From positions 1 through 64,000 of the forward strand of contig JANNJM010000083.1 of NCBI GenBank assembly GCA_031395645.1: a stretch of 64,000 bases of DNA. The letters are read 5' to 3'. The notes beneath the pieces were generated by a model that was given only the letters and a program-made list of their open reading frames with translations, made no database searches and had not been told where the DNA came from. This DNA is from SHZI01 sp031395645. GTDB taxonomy: Bacteria > Pseudomonadota > Gammaproteobacteria > Steroidobacterales > GCA-2729495. The position numbers and the translations under genes were made by a program. This document shows, piece by piece, positions 7,506 through 14,722 of the stretch (position 1 is its first letter; each line of letters begins with the position of its first letter).

Positions 7506-7902
7506 GAGCCTTTCGGACCCGATCGCCGACATGCTGACTCGCATCAGGAACGCCCAGCGAGTTGCGCTGCCAAGCGTGACGATGCCCTCATCCACGCAGA
7601 AGGAAGCCATCTCGAAGGTTCTTCTGAACGAGGGCTACATCCTGGGCTTTCATGCCGCCGACACTGGTAGTAACAAGCGCGAGCTGGTTATTGAGCTCAA
7701 GTATTTCGATGGACGGCCGGTCATCGACGAGATTCGGCGTGTCAGCAAGTCCGGTCTGCGAATCTACCGGGGCAAGGAAGCGCTTCCGAAGATTCAGGGT
7801 GGTCTTGGAATCGCCATTGTGTCGACGCCGGCGGGTGTCATGAGCGATCGCGATGCCCGGGCCGGCGGCCATGGCGGCGAAGTGCTCTGCATAGTTTCAT
7901 AG
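7504..7902 (+). CDS. rpsH: 30S ribosomal protein S8
   Basis: S8 (132 aa) binds the central domain of 16S rRNA and, in E. coli, represses the spc operon. It opens MSLSDPIADMLTRIRNAQ and ends GGEVLCIVS, with the conserved RVSKPGLR-type segment seen as RVSKSGLRIYRG and the STPAGVMSDRDA loop. Length is near the E. coli 130. The start region is a tandem duplication, so initiation may be coupled to a 5-codon frame directly upstream. Confidence 0.97.
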   Translation: MSLSDPIADMLTRIRNAQRVALPSVTMPSSTQKEAISKVLLNEGYILGFHAADTGSNKRELVIELKYFDGRPVIDEIRRVSKSGLRIYRGKEALPKIQGGLGIAIVSTPAGVMSDRDARAGGHGGEVLCIVS

Positions 7903-7942
7903 GGATTTGCCTTTCCGGGTTTGTTGCCAAGAGATCGAGATA

Positions 7943-8476
7943 ATGTCCAGAGTTGCAAAAATGCCTGTTCTGCTGCCTAAGGGGGTCGACCTGACCCAGG
8001 CCAACGGCACCGTTCGGGTCAAGGGTCCGAAGGGCGAACTCAGCTTGCTGCTGAACTCGCAGGTCGAGGTTCTCGTGGCTGATGGTCAGGCCAAAATCTC
8101 CAGTCGCACGGAGGCTCAGGCGGCGCGTGCCGTGGCTGGAACCACCCGTGCATTACTCAGCAACATGGTCAACGGGGTCTACAAGGGTTTTGAGCGCAAG
8201 CTGGAGTTGGTGGGCGTCGGCTATCGTGCCCAGGCGCAGGGCAAGAAGCTCAATCTGACGCTGGGCTTCTCGCATCCGGTCGCATTTCCGGTTCCTGACG
8301 GCATCACGATTGATACACCCAGCCAGACCGAAATCATCATCAAGGGGGCCGACAAGCACAAGGTAGGTCAGGTTGCCGCGGATATACGCCGTTATCGGCC
8401 GCCGGAGCCCTATAAGGGCAAGGGTGTTCGGTATGCGGGTGAGAAGGTCGTACTGAAGGAGGCGAAGAAGAAGTAA
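7943..8476 (+). CDS. rplF: 50S ribosomal protein L6
   Basis: L6 (177 aa) lies near the factor-binding site. The start at 7943 gives MSRVAKMPVLLPKGV with GAGATCGAGA upstream; an earlier in-frame ATG at 7907 adds 12 residues not typical of L6. The two L6 repeats end in IKGADKHKVGQVAADIR and RPPEPYKGKGVRYAGE, the family signature. Length equals E. coli L6. Confidence 0.97.
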   Translation: MSRVAKMPVLLPKGVDLTQANGTVRVKGPKGELSLLLNSQVEVLVADGQAKISSRTEAQAARAVAGTTRALLSNMVNGVYKGFERKLELVGVGYRAQAQGKKLNLTLGFSHPVAFPVPDGITIDTPSQTEIIIKGADKHKVGQVAADIRRYRPPEPYKGKGVRYAGEKVVLKEAKKK

Positions 8477-8548
8477 GCGAGCGCGCCGGGTTTAGCCTCA
8501 GATTTGGTTCTGGGGCCAAATACCAGGCAATCGTGACTTCGAGTCGCT

Positions 8549-8902
8549 ATGAACAAGAAAGACAGCAGACAACGGCGGGCCAGGCGCTCACGCGCCAAGA
8601 TCCGGGAGTTGGGCGTGGCGCGGCTGACGATTCACCGCACTCCGCAACACATCTATGCCCAGGTTATCGGCCCCGATGGCGGCACGGTGATGGCGGCTGC
8701 TTCCACCCTGCAGAAGGTGGTGCGTGAATCATTAGATCGCACCGGCAATATCGCGGCTGCCGCTGTGGTCGGCCGGGCAATTGCTGAGCAGGCGAAGGCG
8801 GCCGGAGTCACACGCGTTGCGTTTGACCGGTCCGGGTTCCAGTACCACGGGCGAGTCAAGGCATTGGCCGAGGCAGCCCGCGAAAACGGCTTGGAGTTCT
8901 GA
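8549..8902 (+). CDS. rplR: 50S ribosomal protein L18
   Basis: L18 (117 aa) carries 5S rRNA into the large subunit with L5. The sequence has the basic N-terminus KKDSRQRRARRSRAKI and the conserved RLTIHRTPQHIYAQVI and FDRSGFQYHGRVKALAEAAR ends. Length equals E. coli L18. It lies 72 bases after rplF; rpsE follows after 2 bases. Confidence 0.97.
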   Translation: MNKKDSRQRRARRSRAKIRELGVARLTIHRTPQHIYAQVIGPDGGTVMAAASTLQKVVRESLDRTGNIAAAAVVGRAIAEQAKAAGVTRVAFDRSGFQYHGRVKALAEAARENGLEF

Positions 8903-8904
8903 TA

Positions 8905-9429
8905 GTGGCGCGAAAACAGGCAGGCATGGCTCCGGAGCGATCAGGCGAGGGCGACGACTATCTCGAGAAGCTCGTCTCGGTGAATCGCGTAGCAAAGGTC
9001 GTGAAAGGTGGCCGTCAGTTTGGCTTTACTGCGCTCACGGTTGTGGGTGACGGCAAGGGCAAGGTCGGGTTCGGCTATGGCAAGGCGCGCGAGGTGCCTG
9101 CGGCAATTCAAAAGGCCATGCAGGCGGCTCGTAGGAATCTTCAGTCGATCCCCCTGCGCAAGGACACACTGCACTATGCGCAGTCTGGTAGCCACGGTGC
9201 GACGCGGGTCTACATGCAGCCGGCTTCGGACGGTACCGGCATTATCGCCGGCGGCGCTATGCGGGCCGTCTTTGAGTGTGCCGGTGTTCGCAACGTGCTG
9301 GCAAAGAGCTACGGTTCGCGCAATCCGATCAACGTTGTTCGTGCCACGATGAATGCTCTGCAGGACATGCGTTCTCCGGACGCCATTGCTGCCAAACGTG
9401 GCAAGTCGCTCACGGATCTGGTGGGTTAA
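8905..9429 (+). CDS. rpsE: 30S ribosomal protein S5
   Basis: S5 (174 aa) is part of the mRNA entry channel and a fidelity protein. The double-stranded RNA-binding domain is visible (LVSVNRVAKVVKGGRQFGF) and the second domain begins IPLRKDTLHYAQSG. It uses a GTG start 2 bases after rplR. The C-terminus AAKRGKSLTDLVG is typical. Length is slightly over E. coli's 167 because of a longer N-terminus. Confidence 0.97.
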   Translation: MARKQAGMAPERSGEGDDYLEKLVSVNRVAKVVKGGRQFGFTALTVVGDGKGKVGFGYGKAREVPAAIQKAMQAARRNLQSIPLRKDTLHYAQSGSHGATRVYMQPASDGTGIIAGGAMRAVFECAGVRNVLAKSYGSRNPINVVRATMNALQDMRSPDAIAAKRGKSLTDLVG

Positions 9430-9432
9430 GTC

Positions 9433-9666
9433 ATGGCAACTTCAAAACCCAGCGCGGCAAAACCCAGCCTGGTAAAACCCAGCCTGGCAAGACAAGTAAA
9501 GCTGACCCTTATCAAGAGCAAGTTCGGTCGGCTTAAAAACCATCGGGCCTGCGTCGCCGGTCTGGGCCTGCGTCGCATGCACCAGTCAGTCATCGTCGCT
9601 GATACGCCGGAAAATCGCGGCATGATTAATCGCATTGCCTATCTGCTGCGCGTCGAGCAGGCCTGA
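9433..9666 (+). CDS. rpmD: 50S ribosomal protein L30 with repeat-derived N-terminal extension
   Basis: L30 is a small 50S protein. The conserved core starts around residue 20 (ARQVKLTLIKSKFGRLK) and ends NRIAYLLRVEQA. Ahead of it are repeated KPSxxKPS units (residues 5-18), encoded by near-identical AAAACCCAGC copies, giving 77 aa against the usual ~60. The ATG at 9433 is 3 bases after rpsE; no good internal start was seen, so the extension is probably translated. Confidence 0.94.
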   Translation: MATSKPSAAKPSLVKPSLARQVKLTLIKSKFGRLKNHRACVAGLGLRRMHQSVIVADTPENRGMINRIAYLLRVEQA

Positions 9667-9677
9667 GGTCCAGTTGC

Positions 9678-10106
9678 ATGAAACTTAATACACTTAAGCC
9701 CGGATCCCGCAAGACGCGCAAGCGCGTAGGGCGCGGCAGTTCCGCGGGCCAGGGCAAGACTTGCGGTCGCGGCCACAAGGGGCAATCCGCGCGTGCGGGC
9801 GGCTACCACAAGGTCGGCTTCGAGGGCGGCCAGATGCCGATCCAGCGCCGCCTGCCGAAGATTGGTTTCGTCTCCCACCTGCTGGCTGCCACGGCTGAGG
9901 TGCGCCTGCACGAACTGACCCTGGTCAAGGTCGCCGTAATCGACCTCGCGAGCCTGAAGGCCGCGAAGATCATCGGCAAGAACGTGGAAAAGGCCAAGGT
10001 TATCGCCTCCGGCAAGCTCGAGCAGGCCGTGAAACTCAAGGGCATCAAGGTTACGCCGGGCGCTCGCAAGGCCATCGAAGCCGCTGGCGGCACCATCGAA
10101 GACTAG
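9678..10106 (+). CDS. rplO: 50S ribosomal protein L15
   Basis: L15 (142 aa) is a late assembly protein of the 50S subunit. The Gly/Arg-rich N-terminus is clear (RVGRGSSAGQGKTCGRGHKG, residues 17-36), followed by the GFEGGQMPIQRRLPKIGF segment and the C-terminal repeat-like part ending ARKAIEAAGGTIED. It is 11 bases after rpmD and 33 before secY. Confidence 0.97.
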   Translation: MKLNTLKPGSRKTRKRVGRGSSAGQGKTCGRGHKGQSARAGGYHKVGFEGGQMPIQRRLPKIGFVSHLLAATAEVRLHELTLVKVAVIDLASLKAAKIIGKNVEKAKVIASGKLEQAVKLKGIKVTPGARKAIEAAGGTIED

Positions 10107-10139
10107 TTCGGCGAATTTAAGGGAACAGGGACACTTAGC

Positions 10140-11483
10140 GTGGCGAAGGGCGACATGGCAAATCCGGCAAAGGCACTTGGCGAGGCATCGCGCTTCGCTG
10201 ATCTCCGCCAGCGCCTGCTATTCCTGATTGGCGCCCTGATCGTTTACCGGATCGGCACCTTTATTCCGGTTCCGGGCATCGATCCAGACAAGCTTTCCCA
10301 GTTCTTTCAGGAGCAGTCCGGAACCATACTTGCAATGTTCAATATGTTCTCCGGTGGCGCGCTGGAGCGACTAAGCATCTTTGCCCTCGGTGTCATGCCC
10401 TATATTTCTGCATCGATCATCGTGCAGATGGCTGGCATCGTTATTCCGCAGATGAATCAGCTGCGGAAGGAAGGCGAGTCCGGGCGCCGCAAACTGACCC
10501 AATACACGCGCTACGGCACCGTGGGTCTTGCACTGGTGCAGTCACTCGGCGCCTCGTATGCACTGCAGAATCAGGGGCTGGTGGTCAACCCCGGCTTCAG
10601 CTTCATATTCACGGCCGTGATCACGCTGATCACGGGGACCATCTTCCTCATGTGGCTCGGCGAGCAGATTACTGAGCGCGGTATCGGTAACGGCATCTCG
10701 ATGATCATCCTTTCCAGTATCATCTCCGGCCTGCCGGCAGCTATTGGCGGTACCCTTGAGTTGGTTAACTCGGGTGAAATGAACCCGGCGATCGCCCTGA
10801 TACTCATTTTGCTGATCGTTGGGGTTACGGCCTTTGTGGTGTTCATGGAGCGGGGTCAGCGACGAATCACGGTCAACTACGCCCGCCGCCAGCAGGGCCG
10901 GCGTGTCTATGCGGGCCAGGCCAGCCACCTGCCATTCAAGATCAACATGGCTGGTGTAATCCCGCCGATTTTCGCATCCAGCATCATTCTTTTTCCGGCG
11001 ACCATCGCCAGCTGGTTCGGTACGAACGAGGGCTTTGGCTGGTTACAGGACATCTCCGCCCAGCTGTCGCCAGGCCAGCCCATCTACATCCTGCTGTACG
11101 CCAGCCTGATCATGTTCTTCTGCTTCTTCTACACAGCGCTCGTGTTCAATTCCAGGGAGACGTCGGACAATCTCAAGAAGAGTGGCGCGTTTATTCCTGG
11201 AATCCGTCCGGGCCAGCAGACTGCTGACTATATCGACAGGGTGCTGACGAGATTGACGTTCTGGGGTGGCATCTATGTAACGTCTGTCTGCCTGCTGCCG
11301 GAATTCATGATTCTCTACTGGCGGGTGCCGTTCTATTTTGGCGGCACGTCACTGCTGATTATCGTGGTTGTCACCATGGACTTCATGGCCCAGCTACAGG
11401 CGCACATGATGTCGCATCAATACGAGAGCCTGCTGAAGAAGGCCAACTTCGGCGGCATTGGTCGGGCGGGTCAGCTCCGCTAG
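10140..11483 (+). CDS. secY: Preprotein translocase subunit SecY
   Basis: SecY (447 aa) is the channel of the SecYEG inner-membrane translocon for secretion and membrane insertion. Ten membrane segments are evident; the plug and first segments follow LRQRLLFLIGALIVYRIGTF. The cytoplasmic loops with YTRYGTVGLA and KKSGAFIPGIRPG are conserved. It uses a GTG start at 10140; an ATG five codons later (10155) is an alternative. It lies between rplO and rpmJ, the standard spc arrangement. Length is close to E. coli's 443. Confidence 0.97.
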   Translation: MAKGDMANPAKALGEASRFADLRQRLLFLIGALIVYRIGTFIPVPGIDPDKLSQFFQEQSGTILAMFNMFSGGALERLSIFALGVMPYISASIIVQMAGIVIPQMNQLRKEGESGRRKLTQYTRYGTVGLALVQSLGASYALQNQGLVVNPGFSFIFTAVITLITGTIFLMWLGEQITERGIGNGISMIILSSIISGLPAAIGGTLELVNSGEMNPAIALILILLIVGVTAFVVFMERGQRRITVNYARRQQGRRVYAGQASHLPFKINMAGVIPPIFASSIILFPATIASWFGTNEGFGWLQDISAQLSPGQPIYILLYASLIMFFCFFYTALVFNSRETSDNLKKSGAFIPGIRPGQQTADYIDRVLTRLTFWGGIYVTSVCLLPEFMILYWRVPFYFGGTSLLIIVVVTMDFMAQLQAHMMSHQYESLLKKANFGGIGRAGQLR

Positions 11484-11505
11484 GGGCTGGCTAATGGAGT
11501 CGGGT

Positions 11506-11619
11506 ATGAAGGTTCGGGCATCAGTCAAGAAGATCTGCAGAAACTGCAAGGTCGTTCGTCGCAAGCGTGTCGTGCGGGTGATCTGCAGTGATCCCCGACA
11601 CAAGCAAAGGCAAGGTTAA
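11506..11619 (+). CDS. rpmJ: 50S ribosomal protein L36 (zinc-binding form)
   Basis: This short gene encodes 37 aa: MKVRASVKKICRNCKVVRRK followed by a basic stretch and CSDPRHKQRQG. Cys11, Cys14, Cys27 and His32 form the zinc ribbon of the C+ form of L36. It sits between secY and rpsM, where it is found in most proteobacteria, with rpsM starting 2 bases later. A second, zinc-free L36 copy may exist elsewhere but is not in this window. Confidence 0.95.
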   Translation: MKVRASVKKICRNCKVVRRKRVVRVICSDPRHKQRQG

Positions 11620-11621
11620 GC

Positions 11622-11978
11622 ATGGCTCGTATAGCAGGCATCAATATTCCGCCGAACAAGCACGTCGGCATCGCCCTGACGCACATTTTTGGTGTGGGTC
11701 GTAATCGCGCTCTTCGTGTATGCAGCGCGGCCGGCATTCTGCCAAACGTAAAGGTCAAGGACCTGAGCGAGCCCGAGGTCGAGCGCATTCGCACCGAGAT
11801 TGCCCGCTTTCCGGTAGAGGGCGACCTGCGTCGGGAAGTTTCCATGAGCATCAAGCGCCTGATGGATCTTGGTTGCTACCGCGGCATTCGCCACCGCAAG
11901 GGGCTGCCCATGCGCGGTCAACGGACCCGCACCAACGCGCGTACCAGGAAGGGCCCAAGACGTGCCATTCGCAGGTAG
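11622..11978 (+). CDS. rpsM: 30S ribosomal protein S13
   Basis: S13 (118 aa) contacts the P-site tRNA and bridges to L5. It begins MARIAGINIPPNKHVGIALT and ends in the basic GQRTRTNARTRKGPRRAIRR tail. Length equals E. coli S13. It starts 2 bases after rpmJ, so an E. coli-style S4-binding pseudoknot leader in front of rpsM is not possible here unless it lies inside rpmJ. Confidence 0.97.
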   Translation: MARIAGINIPPNKHVGIALTHIFGVGRNRALRVCSAAGILPNVKVKDLSEPEVERIRTEIARFPVEGDLRREVSMSIKRLMDLGCYRGIRHRKGLPMRGQRTRTNARTRKGPRRAIRR

Positions 11979-12071
11979 TAGCCACTGACACTGACTACGA
12001 GCAATTAGTCCCAGCAAATTCGCGTTGATGGCTCCCCGATGCAGAGCCCGGCAAGAGAAGAGAGAATATCG

Positions 12072-12509
12072 ATGGCACAGGATCCAGCAGTACCCGCAGC
12101 ACCCGACGTACCCGTGGCAGCCGCCGCACCGGCCGCCAAGGTCCGGAAGGCCACCAAGCGTCTTGTGGTTGAGGGGATTGCGCATATCCACTCCACGTTC
12201 AACAACACAATCGTGACCATCACCGACCGTCAGGGCAACACGTTGAGCTGGGCGACGGCAGGCAGCTGCGGGTTCAAGGGTTCTCGCAAGAGCACGCCGT
12301 TCGCAGCCCAGGTGGCAGCGGAACGCGCTGGCCAGGCTGCCCTGGAGCACGGAGTGAAGGCCCTGGAGGTGTTTGTCAGCGGACCGGGACCGGGCCGCGA
12401 GTCCGCTGTCCGTTCGCTGAATTCTGCGGGATTCCGCATCAGCAACATTGAAGACATTACCCCGATCCCCCACAACGGGTGTCGCCCGCCTAAGAAGCGT
12501 CGCGTTTAA
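12072..12509 (+). CDS. rpsK: 30S ribosomal protein S11
   Basis: S11 (145 aa) forms the 30S platform with S6 and S18. The core starts near residue 23 (KVRKATKRLVVEGIAHIHST) and ends DITPIPHNGCRPPKKRRV, the conserved C-terminus. The start at 12072 follows AGAGAGAA; an in-frame ATG at 12039 would add 11 unrelated residues. The first ~20 residues are Ala/Pro-rich (AQDPAVPAAPDVPVAAAAP), making the protein about 16 residues longer than in E. coli. Confidence 0.95.
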   Translation: MAQDPAVPAAPDVPVAAAAPAAKVRKATKRLVVEGIAHIHSTFNNTIVTITDRQGNTLSWATAGSCGFKGSRKSTPFAAQVAAERAGQAALEHGVKALEVFVSGPGPGRESAVRSLNSAGFRISNIEDITPIPHNGCRPPKKRRV

Positions 12510-12521
12510 GGACGATAAAGT

Positions 12522-13145
12522 ATGGCCAGATATCGCGGACCGACTTGCAAGCTAGCCCGACGGGAGGGGACCGACCTCTTCCTGAAGAGCGGCGTCAAGC
12601 CTCTCGAAACCAAGTGCAAACTTGAGACCCCGCCGGGTACCCAGCAGGGGGCTCGCAAGGCCCGGGTCTCTGACTACGGATTGCAGCTGCGAGAGAAGCA
12701 AAAGCTACGTCGGATGTATGGCGTGCTCGAGCGCCAGTTCCGGAACACCTACCTCAAGGCCGCCCGCATGAAGGGCTCCACCGGTGAGAACCTTCTGAAA
12801 CTGCTTGAGGGCCGCCTGGACAACGTGGTCTACCGGATGGGGTTCGGTGCCACGCGCGCGGAGGCCCGCCAGCTGGTGAGCCACTGCGCCATCAAGGTAA
12901 ATGGCGAGCTCGTGAATATTCCGTCCTATCAGGTTGCCGCTGGCGACAAGATCGAGGTCAGCGAGAAGGCCAAGGCTCAGCCACGCATCAAGAGCGCGGT
13001 GTCCATGGCAAGCCAGGTCGGTTTTCCGGAGTGGGTCGACGTTGACGATCAGGCACTTGTCGGTACGTTGAAGAACCTGCCTGCCCGCGATGACATTCTT
13101 CCCGACGTGAATGAGAATCTTGTCGTCGAGCTTTATTCAAAGTAA
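12522..13145 (+). CDS. rpsD: 30S ribosomal protein S4
   Basis: S4 (207 aa) is a primary 16S binder and, in E. coli, the repressor of the alpha operon. It begins MARYRGPTCKLARREGTDLF and has the S4 RNA-binding domain LLEGRLDNVVYRMGFGATRA near residues 93-112. The end DVNENLVVELYSK is typical. It is 12 bases after rpsK and 49 before rpoA. Confidence 0.97.
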   Translation: MARYRGPTCKLARREGTDLFLKSGVKPLETKCKLETPPGTQQGARKARVSDYGLQLREKQKLRRMYGVLERQFRNTYLKAARMKGSTGENLLKLLEGRLDNVVYRMGFGATRAEARQLVSHCAIKVNGELVNIPSYQVAAGDKIEVSEKAKAQPRIKSAVSMASQVGFPEWVDVDDQALVGTLKNLPARDDILPDVNENLVVELYSK

Positions 13146-13194
13146 TCATTGAAGTAATTCAGGTCCAATTGTTCTTTTAGGAGGCCTGTCAGAT

Positions 13195-14196
13195 ATGCAG
13201 CCATCAATCAGCGAGTTTCTAAAGCCACGTAGCGTCCGGGTCCAGGCGGAAACCGGCAATCGCGCACGTATTGTTATTGAACCCCTGGAGCGGGGCTTCG
13301 GCCACACCCTTGGTAACGCTCTGCGCCGTGTGCTGCTGTCGAGCATGCCGGGTGCCGCGATCGTGGAGGCTGAAATCGAGGGCGTTCTCCACGAGTACAC
13401 CAGCATCGAGGGTGTTCAGGAAGACGTCGTCGAGATCCTTCTGAATCTCAAGGGTGTCGCGATTCGCATGCACTCTCGAGACAGGGTCGAGCTGACGTTG
13501 CACCGTAAGGGCCCCGGCCCTGTGACAGCGGGCGATATTGTCGTGGATCATGACATCGAAGTCGTGAACCCCAAGCATGTCATTGCCAATCTGACCAGCA
13601 GTGGCGAGCTCAAGATGCTGCTGATGATCGAGCGCGGCCGCGGCTATCGCGCCGCCGTTACGCAACAGGACCCCGACGAGCAGAGTCCCGGTATCGGTCG
13701 GCTGCGGCTCGATGCGTCCTTCAGCCCGGTCAGGAAGGTCACCTATATCGTAGAGTCGGCCCGGGTTGAAAAGCGGACGGATCTGGACAAGCTTGTGCTG
13801 GATGTCGAGACAAACGGCACGATTGATCCGGAAGACGCTATTCGCCGGGCGGGCACGATCCTCAAGGATCAGCTCGACGTATTCCTCGAGCTGCGCGGTC
13901 AGGACGAGGCGACGTCGGCGGCTGCCGAGTCTCAGATCGAGCCCATTCTGCTTCGCCCCGTGGACGAACTCGAGCTCACGGTACGCTCAGCCAACTGTCT
14001 GAAGGCCGAGAACATCAACTACATTGGCGATCTTGTCCAGAGAACGGAAGTCGAACTGCTCCGGACCCCAAACCTCGGTAAGAAGTCCCTGACGGAGATC
14101 AAGGAAGTGCTGGAAAGCCACGGTCTCTCTCTCGGTATGCGCATCGAGAACTGGCCACCTCCCGGCATGGTCAAGCACGACGACATGGCCGCCTGA
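13195..14196 (+). CDS. rpoA: RNA polymerase alpha subunit
   Basis: RpoA (333 aa) nucleates RNA polymerase assembly and contacts UP elements and activators. The N-terminal domain has PLERGFGHTLGNALRRVLLS (residues ~31-50) and the dimerization core. The C-terminal domain follows a linker near residue 240 and holds RSANCLKAENINYIGDLVQ and LGKKSLTEIKEVL, covering the DNA-binding Arg, Asn and Lys residues known in E. coli. A strong TAGGAGG precedes the ATG. Neighbours rpsD and rplQ complete the alpha operon. Confidence 0.98.
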   Translation: MQPSISEFLKPRSVRVQAETGNRARIVIEPLERGFGHTLGNALRRVLLSSMPGAAIVEAEIEGVLHEYTSIEGVQEDVVEILLNLKGVAIRMHSRDRVELTLHRKGPGPVTAGDIVVDHDIEVVNPKHVIANLTSSGELKMLLMIERGRGYRAAVTQQDPDEQSPGIGRLRLDASFSPVRKVTYIVESARVEKRTDLDKLVLDVETNGTIDPEDAIRRAGTILKDQLDVFLELRGQDEATSAAAESQIEPILLRPVDELELTVRSANCLKAENINYIGDLVQRTEVELLRTPNLGKKSLTEIKEVLESHGLSLGMRIENWPPPGMVKHDDMAA

Positions 14197-14236
14197 CGCT
14201 GACTGACTGACGTAGACGGATTGGGAATTACTCGCG

Positions 14237-14722
14237 ATGATGCACCGTAAGGCCGGCCGAGCCCTCGGCAGGAAGAGCAGCCACCGGACCGCCATGTACC
14301 GCAACATGGCGGCGTCGCTGATTCATGAAGAGACGATTCGTACGACGGTGCCCAAGGCCAAGGAATTGCGCCGCGTCCTGGAGCCCCTGATCACGCTGGC
14401 CAAGGTGGATGGGCTGGCCAACCGTCGCCTCGCGTTCTCCCGCCTGCGAGACCGTCCGGCTGTTGGCAAGCTGTTCAACGACCTCGGTCCACGTTTCAAG
14501 GCACGGCCGGGCGGTTACCTCCGGATCCTGAAGATGGGTTTCCGGCCGGGCGATGCAGCGCCGATGGCGCTGGTCATGCTGACTGACAAGGCTGGCGTGG
14601 CGGCCGATGCGACGGCTCCTGGGTCCAAGACAGCCCCTGGGTCCAAGAAGACTCGCAAGAAAGCAGCACCCAAGGCTGAGGCCAGCAAGAATCCGCGCGC
14701 GAAGAAGGCTGCCACAGCCTAG
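14237..14722 (+). CDS. rplQ: 50S ribosomal protein L17 with basic C-terminal extension
   Basis: L17 lies near the tunnel exit. The core is canonical from MMHRKAGRALGRKSSHRTAM to FRPGDAAPMALVMLTDKA (about residue 117). A further ~40 residues follow, with a short PGSKTAPGSKK repeat and a Lys/Ala-rich end, giving 161 aa against ~127 in E. coli. The TAG stop shares CTAG (14719-14722) with the stop of the convergent RND gene. No terminator fits between them, so the ribosomal transcript presumably runs antisense into that gene. Confidence 0.95.
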   Translation: MMHRKAGRALGRKSSHRTAMYRNMAASLIHEETIRTTVPKAKELRRVLEPLITLAKVDGLANRRLAFSRLRDRPAVGKLFNDLGPRFKARPGGYLRILKMGFRPGDAAPMALVMLTDKAGVAADATAPGSKTAPGSKKTRKKAAPKAEASKNPRAKKAATA

